Positions 56,508 to 64,000 of a DNA stretch of 64,000 nucleotides are shown piece after piece. A model generated the notes under the pieces. It searched no databases, had not been told where the DNA came from, and saw only the letters and a program-made list of their open reading frames with translations. Position 1 is the stretch's first letter. Each line of letters starts with the position of its first letter. This stretch comes from Acidobacteriaceae bacterium (GTDB lineage Bacteria; Acidobacteriota; Terriglobia; Terriglobales; Acidobacteriaceae). The DNA is taken from contig DAIDLI010000201.1 of the NCBI GenBank assembly GCA_027449545.1, positions 1 to 64,000 of the forward strand, in the 5' to 3' direction. Made by a program: the position numbers and the translations under genes.

Positions 56508-58280
56508 CTGAATCCGAACGCAAATGTGCAGCAGATTGCTCCGGTGGAGGAGGTGGAGGCGGTGGCCTCGCACACCTCGAGGTTTCAGCCGGCGCGCGTC
56601 CTGCAAACCGTGTTTCGCGAAGACAGCTTCTTTCTCATCCTTTCTGTCTTCATCGGAATCTTCTCGGGGCTTGCGGTTGTCTGCTTTCGTTACGCCATCG
56701 ACTGGTGTCAGTTGTATCTGCTGGGTTCGGGAGCCGAGCCATCGCACAGCCGGCTGCTGCTGGCGCCGGCGCTGACCGGAATCCTGATCGCGATCATCGT
56801 GATCCACTTCTTTCCCGCATCCCGTGGCAGCGGCGTGAATCAGACCAAGGCCGCGCTTTACATCTACAACGGCTTCATCCCGCTCAAGACGGCGGTGGGC
56901 AAGTTTATCTGCTCGGCTCTGGCGATTGGCTCGGGCCAGTCGCTGGGGCCGGAAGATCCCTCTTTGCAGATCGGCGCCAGCCTGGCTTCCGCATTGGGGC
57001 GCAAGCTGCACCTCTCACGGGAGCGCATGCGGCTGATTGCGCCGGTGGGTGCGGCGGCGGGACTGGCAGCCGCCTTTAACGCTCCCATCTCCGCGGTGCT
57101 GTTCGTCATCGAGGAGGTGATTGGGCGCTGGACGGCGGGCATCCTGGGCTCCGTGGTGTTGTCGGCGGTCTCCAGTGTGGTGGTCATGCGCTGGTTCCTG
57201 GGCTCGGAGTCGATGTTCCGCATTCCGCCGGTGGAGTTGAAAAGCCCGTCGGAACTGATCGCGTACTCGATCCTAGGCATCATCGGCGGGCTCGCTTCGG
57301 TGGTCTTTGCCAGCGGGATTCAGGAACTTCGGCCGCGGTTCCGCAGGATGAGCCCCTGGACCCAGTACCTGCAACCGGCGGTGGCTGGGCTGGTGATCGG
57401 GGTGATCGCCATGCTGGGCGCGCCGCAGGTGATGGGCGCCGGCTATGTCTACATCGACCAGGCCATGCACGGGCAGTTCACCTGGCAATTTCTTGCCATC
57501 CTGGCATTGCTCAAGATTGTTGCGACCCTGGTCTCGTTCGTGAGCGGAACGCCGGGCGGCATGTTCGCGCCCACTCTGTTCATCGGCGCCATGCTCGGCG
57601 CGGCGGTGGGCGGCGTGGAGCATATGCTTTATCCGCATCTGAGCTCCTCGCCGGGAACCTTCGCGCTGGTAGGCATGGGCGTGTTGTTTGCCGGCTTCCT
57701 GCGCGTGCCGATGACCTCGGTTTTCATGGTGCTGGAGGTGAGCGGCAATTACACCATCATCGTGCCCGTCATGATCGCCAACACCTTCGCCTACGTGATC
57801 TCGCGCGGCTTGATGCCTACGCCGATCTTCGACGTGCTGAGCCGCCAGGATGGTATGGAACTGCCCTCCATGGAGGAGCAGCGCGAGGAGAGCATTCTGC
57901 GTGTCGAAGACGCCATGCAGCCGCCCTCCGATCCGATTCTGAATCCGGAGGACTCGGTGGAGAAAGCCGAGCGGCTGGCGGAACAGACCTCGCGCCACGT
58001 CCTGCTGGTGCGCCTGCGGCCCTCGGGCTGGAGCACGGTCGGCATCGAGGAGCTGAAGAAGCTGGTCGCGGAGGGCAAGGGCACGCAGCCGATCGAGTCG
58101 GTGCTGACCGGCGATCCAGTGCCCTCGCTGCACCCCGACCTGCCCCTGGATACGGCACTGCGCTACGTGGATCGCTGGCCGGTGGTGCCGGTGGTCAATC
58201 GCGCCGACCTGAGCGAAGTCGAAGGCCTCATTACCGAACGCGACGTGCTGGAGCGGTATCGGGATTTTGGCGGAGAATAG
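56508..58280 (+). CDS. ClC-type chloride channel/antiporter with CBS domains
   Basis: About 584-590 residues. The selectivity-filter motifs are GSGVNQT, the gating glutamate in GQSLGPEDPSLQIGA, and GGMFAPTLFIGA; the proton-glutamate position is in VLFVIEEVIG, which would permit antiport. C-terminal CBS pair from about 455 (ILRVEDAMQPPSDPIL; IESVLTGDPVPSLHPDLPLDTALRYVDRWPVVPVVN). Start: a CTG at 56508 is seven bases after AGGAG (56496-56500) and directly follows the upstream stop; the first ordinary start, GTG 56526, has no site. Either is possible. Confidence 0.9.
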   Translation: MNPNANVQQIAPVEEVEAVASHTSRFQPARVLQTVFREDSFFLILSVFIGIFSGLAVVCFRYAIDWCQLYLLGSGAEPSHSRLLLAPALTGILIAIIVIHFFPASRGSGVNQTKAALYIYNGFIPLKTAVGKFICSALAIGSGQSLGPEDPSLQIGASLASALGRKLHLSRERMRLIAPVGAAAGLAAAFNAPISAVLFVIEEVIGRWTAGILGSVVLSAVSSVVVMRWFLGSESMFRIPPVELKSPSELIAYSILGIIGGLASVVFASGIQELRPRFRRMSPWTQYLQPAVAGLVIGVIAMLGAPQVMGAGYVYIDQAMHGQFTWQFLAILALLKIVATLVSFVSGTPGGMFAPTLFIGAMLGAAVGGVEHMLYPHLSSSPGTFALVGMGVLFAGFLRVPMTSVFMVLEVSGNYTIIVPVMIANTFAYVISRGLMPTPIFDVLSRQDGMELPSMEEQREESILRVEDAMQPPSDPILNPEDSVEKAERLAEQTSRHVLLVRLRPSGWSTVGIEELKKLVAEGKGTQPIESVLTGDPVPSLHPDLPLDTALRYVDRWPVVPVVNRADLSEVEGLITERDVLERYRDFGGE

Positions 58281-58555
58281 CGTTAGCGAAAGCAGACTTC
58301 AGGCGGCAGGGATCTGACGCTACGGGTCGCGCTTTCTTGCCTGTACGCAGGAGCGCTAAAATTCCAGAAGGGCTATGTACGACGCGTTCTTCCATGCCGG
58401 TATGCTGCTCAAGCGGTTTCGCCGCGGCCGCCACGACCGTGGACGGAATGCCACCGCCTCAGTAATCTGATTTCGACAGATCTGTCTTGCACCCGGGCGC
58501 CCCTGCGCGCATCCGTGGTGCCGCCTATGCACTTGTCCAAGATCAGGAGAAAGAA
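58281..58555. other. Gap before aconitase
   Basis: 275 nt with no gene that I can support and no recognised riboswitch; a CGTTAGCGAAAGC stretch at its start recalls the TAGCGG repeats near mdh. AGGAGA (58545-58550) serves acnA. Confidence 0.45.
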
Positions 58556-61375
<2,820 letters not shown>

Positions 61376-61410
61376 GCGGAGCCACCTGCGGTGGGGCGGC
61401 CGGCGCTTGC

Positions 61411-61494
61411 GGCACCTGCGGTGCGGCAGACGGCGACTACGCGCCCGGTGGTTTGTGGTCTCCCAGGTCTCAAAGTCGAGACCTGGGGCACCCG
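61411..61494. repeat. Composite repeat after acnA
   Basis: The 25-nt unit (61411-61435, exact match of 32426-32450) followed 26 nt later by a CCCAGGTC hairpin at 61462-61494 (arms CCCAGGTCTC / GAGACCTGGG, tail GCACCCGG), then short GGCACCC direct repeats. Confidence 0.75.
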
Positions 61495-61519
61495 GCACCC
61501 GGCACCCGACCCAACGGAA

Positions 61520-62374
61520 TCAGTTGCCGAAAGCGCTCGCCTGATGCGGCATCATGCTGAAGGGCGGCGCGCCGCCTTTGCCGCCCCAGGTCCAGTACAT
61601 GCCCACATAAGCGTAGTTCTCCGTCTGCCCTGCGACCGAGTGGCCGTAGCAGAACAGGAACTGCTTGTTGGGATTGTGGAAGTGATAGTAGCCTCCCACA
61701 TCGACCAGCGCAGACGGCTCAATCTGCGGAGTGGCAAGGCCTTCCGCGCCGTGGGCGAAGATCTCCGCGCCCAATTCGAGGCGTTCGTTCAGCTCCTTCT
61801 TGACCAGCCAGCCGGTGTAGGGATAGGTCTTGTAGCCCGCCTGGCGCACGATGGTGTAGCCCCCGCCGCCGTCGAAGAGCCATTTGCCCCAGTTCTTCTG
61901 GATCCATAACGGCACCTTGTACCAGACCTTGCCCACGCCCAGCCCTTTGTCGTAGTTGCCGGTGGGCATCTCGTACATCACGAAGGTGCCGATCTGGGGG
62001 ATGTGCCGGGACTCCTTGATGAAGGCGATCTTGGTGCCCAGTTCCATGTCGGTGAGGCCGAAGGCGGATGGTCCCACGCTGGCCGCCGGCGCGTACACGG
62101 GACTGTTGGAGGGATTGATGGAGCCCCAGGGCAGGATCATGTGCAACTGCACGCGGGGCAGTGCGCCCCAGTTGAACTCAGATGCCGGACCAGTCGAGTC
62201 CATTTCCACCGGGGTCCCATCGGCGCCGCCGAAGATGTAGAACTCGTAGTGGTGCAGATCCACGGGCACCGGATCGTCGGTTTGATAGGGAGGTCCCTGC
62301 GCATGCAGGCGTGCGCAAGCCCCCACCAGCAGGAGCAGCGCCAGGACCTTCACGGACTTGGGAAGAGCTTGCAT
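61520..62374 (-). CDS. Predicted outer-membrane/secreted protein
   Basis: 284 residues. Signal peptide VLALLLLVGACARLHAQ (a Cys lies within it, but not in a standard lipobox). The mature part is rich in aromatic, amphipathic strands (HHYEFYIFGGADG, LHMILPWGS, LTDMELGTKIAFI, IGTFVMYEMPTG, WLFDGGGGYTIV, LELGAEIFAHG, YAYVGMYWTWG) like the barrels of the phenol-degradation/MetA-type transporter group. Function unknown. Confidence 0.72.
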   Translation of the reverse strand: MQALPKSVKVLALLLLVGACARLHAQGPPYQTDDPVPVDLHHYEFYIFGGADGTPVEMDSTGPASEFNWGALPRVQLHMILPWGSINPSNSPVYAPAASVGPSAFGLTDMELGTKIAFIKESRHIPQIGTFVMYEMPTGNYDKGLGVGKVWYKVPLWIQKNWGKWLFDGGGGYTIVRQAGYKTYPYTGWLVKKELNERLELGAEIFAHGAEGLATPQIEPSALVDVGGYYHFHNPNKQFLFCYGHSVAGQTENYAYVGMYWTWGGKGGAPPFSMMPHQASAFGN

Positions 62375-62480
62375 TGAGAATCAGGCGCGGGGAACTAGGG
62401 CACCGCCAGCTATAGCCATGCTAAAAGCAAGCGTGGAGACTCAGCTCCATTCAGAATGACAGAGCTGTAAATTTTGCAGA

Positions 62481-63626
62481 TTAGTGCAGTGCCGCGATCA
62501 GCGAGCGCAGCCGCTTCTGCGCGGGCTTCTCTACGAAGTGGAGCGCCATTACCGCGATCACCACCATGAGGGCGTAGCTAATCCAGGGATCGAACTGCTT
62601 CAGGTGCAGCCACACCAGGATGTTCGACTCGTGAACCAGGTGCCACATATTGAAGTGCAGCAGGTACATGCAGTAGCTGGCTTCGCCGACGAAGACCAGT
62701 GGCGCCCAACCGAACAGCGTGGACAGGAAGTTTTCTCCCGCCAGGCCCAGCACCATGCAGCCAAAGATCGGCATCAGCATGCCATCGTGAATCAGGGCAT
62801 AGGGTAGCAGGTAAGCGTGGGAGAGCAGCAGATACAGCGAGCCGAATCCGAATGCGCCCAGCAGGGTGCGCAGCCGGCTGGCGCGCCCGATGACCTCGTC
62901 CAGCCCGGCGAGCATCACCCCGAAGATGAAGCTGGCCAGGTGAGGCAGCGGGGTGAACTTGAGCGCATTCAGCCAGAATCCCCAGCTATAGCGGTCGATC
63001 TTCGCCAGGCCGTCGGGATGGTAGAGCACGTAGAGTGTGCCCGGAATCAGGCTCAGCAGCCACACGCCGGCCATCTTGCTTACATGCCAGCCCACGTGCT
63101 GCGGGCGCTTCCAGCGGGCCATCCAGGGAAAGAGAAAATAAAAAAATGCCTCCGCCGACATGGTCCACGCCGGCGTGTTGAGAAACGTGGCGATCTGTGG
63201 CACCCAGCCTTGCAGCAGCAGCGGCGTGAGCGCCATGCCGGTCCAGAACATGCCATGGGTATGCGCCCTGTACTCCAGCGGCAGCACCTGGATCGAGATC
63301 AACAGGCTGAGGATGTAGATGGGGTAAAGCCGCGTGAAGCGCGCCTCCCAGAACCGCCGCTTGTCCAGCTTTCCGGCGCGCGCCTTTCCCGAGTAGTTGT
63401 AGGCCAGCACAAAACCCGAGAGCAGGATGAAGAAGCTCACCGAGGCGTAGCCGGCATTGATAACCGGCGCCAGGGGGCCAAACCAGTTGGGATTGGAGTA
63501 ATGAAAAAAGACGATGTTCAGCGCTGCAAAACAGCGCAAGCCGGTCAACGCGTTCAGGCGCGCAGGGCGCTCGGCCGTAATCTGTGCCTGTTCCGGCGCT
63601 GTGGCCGCCTGCCTGGCGGTCTTCAT
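62481..63626 (-). CDS. Acyltransferase family 3 membrane protein
   Basis: 381 residues from ATG 63626 (a longer frame adds 32 residues). Ten or so helices, with the acyltransferase-3 pattern: LNALTGLRCFAALNIVFFHY with the active-site histidine region, GYASVSFFILLSGFVLAYNY, RRFWEARFTRLYPIYILSLL (R-X10-R pair) and PAWTMSAEAFFYFLFPW. O-acylation of sugars or lipids at the inner membrane is typical; could decorate a glycan such as that of the 1-10 kb operon, but distance makes this speculation. Confidence 0.88.
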   Translation of the reverse strand: MKTARQAATAPEQAQITAERPARLNALTGLRCFAALNIVFFHYSNPNWFGPLAPVINAGYASVSFFILLSGFVLAYNYSGKARAGKLDKRRFWEARFTRLYPIYILSLLISIQVLPLEYRAHTHGMFWTGMALTPLLLQGWVPQIATFLNTPAWTMSAEAFFYFLFPWMARWKRPQHVGWHVSKMAGVWLLSLIPGTLYVLYHPDGLAKIDRYSWGFWLNALKFTPLPHLASFIFGVMLAGLDEVIGRASRLRTLLGAFGFGSLYLLLSHAYLLPYALIHDGMLMPIFGCMVLGLAGENFLSTLFGWAPLVFVGEASYCMYLLHFNMWHLVHESNILVWLHLKQFDPWISYALMVVIAVMALHFVEKPAQKRLRSLIAALH

Positions 63627-63808
63627 GGCCGGTAGAGGCAGGGCCGTGGAGATCTGGTTACCGATGACCTGCAAACAACAATCCTTCCAGGGAAGATCCT
63701 TAAAGCCTGTGGATAGACCCATCCCCTTCAGCGCCAGAAACGCCGTTGTTCATTGGACGCGATCCGGGCGATCGAGAGACGCACTGCGGAGGCAAATTTC
63801 ACGCCCGC

Positions 63809-64000
63809 CTAGGCAGTAACCAGCGACCCTACCCGCTCTCCCATCACCACCCGCTTGATGTTGCCGGGCTGGTTCATATTGAAGATGATCATGGGCAGGT
63901 TGTTGTCCTTGCACAGGCTGACGGCAGTCAGATCCATGACCCGCAGCCCCTGGCGCAGGATCTCCATGTAGCTGATCTCGTCGTACTTAACCGCGTCTTT
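63809..64000 (-). CDS. pyrH: Uridylate kinase, C-terminal end only
   Basis: The last 63 codons: [38 protein letters not shown] and [19 protein letters not shown] match the C-terminus of bacterial UMP kinase (amino-acid kinase fold). The start is outside the window. Phosphorylates UMP to UDP. Confidence 0.93.
   Translation of the reverse strand, partial: KDAVKYDEISYMEILRQGLRVMDLTAVSLCKDNNLPMIIFNMNQPGNIKRVVMGERVGSLVTA

Overview
The window is a high-GC, gene-dense stretch of a Gram-negative chromosome. Its content (TonB-dependent receptor with an N-terminal carboxypeptidase-regulatory-like domain, TonB, secreted TPR proteins, UbiX, hairpin repeats scattered between genes, frequent TTG/GTG starts behind strong AGGAG sites) fits a heterotrophic member of the Acidobacteriota (Terriglobia/Acidobacteriaceae type). 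That placement is inference from gene content; there is no rRNA, no tRNA that I can see, no CRISPR array and no prophage.

Region 1 (1-10.2 kb, minus strand) is a tightly coupled sugar/glycan operon that runs off the left edge: UDP-glucose 6-dehydrogenase, an apparently circularly permuted glycosidase-like protein, an SDR epimerase with a four-cysteine insert, a second SDR epimerase, a B12-binding radical SAM enzyme, a GT4 glycosyltransferase and three CgeB-like glycosyltransferases. Most junctions are 4-nt ATGA/TTGA overlaps. The product is unknown; this is the most system-like locus in the window. A TonB-dependent receptor lies just upstream (10.3-12.8 kb).

Region 2 (13-31 kb) is mixed metabolism: tryptophanase (residues favour Trp over Tyr), a thioesterase, an amidase/MFS divergent pair, PhoU, malate and isocitrate dehydrogenases, and a complete arginine-to-putrescine set (pyruvoyl arginine decarboxylase, N-carbamoylputrescine amidase, agmatine deiminase) followed by tadA and an Imm50-like orphan. 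Then come a cupin, a glutaredoxin-like protein, purB, a REP-associated tyrosine transposase inside three-block inverted repeats, and ubiX, which appears to start at CTG.

Region 3 (30.6-33.7 kb) is sulfur amino acid synthesis, metY-metX. In front of metY lies a sigma70-type promoter, a 19-codon leader ORF beginning M-C-M-C-M and a GC-rich terminator: a probable Cys/Met-sensing attenuator. I rate this the best single discovery candidate.

Region 4 (34-45.6 kb) holds a TPR secreted protein, a YmdB-type phosphodiesterase, lysS, a partial ATP synthase operon (atpZ-atpI-atpB-atpE only), another TPR/carboxypeptidase-like protein, a GNAT acetyltransferase overlapping trmFO, and a polytopic GT39-like protein. 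Region 5 (45.6-49.9 kb, minus) is the methylcitrate cycle, prpB-prpC-(small membrane protein)-prpD. Region 6 (50-64 kb) has DUF2911, a metal-dependent hydrolase membrane protein, a DUF6580-like protein, DedA, TonB, a TPR protein coupled to a ClC channel with CBS domains, aconitase, an outer-membrane protein, an acyltransferase-3 and the C-terminal end of pyrH.

Several intergenic repeat families recur: RAYT-linked inverted repeats, a CCCAGGTC/GACCTGGG hairpin family (7 copies or remnants), a companion 25-nt unit, and an AGATCCTTCG...CTCAGG family. They account for most gene-free DNA. All calls are from reading the sequence; no database search was run.
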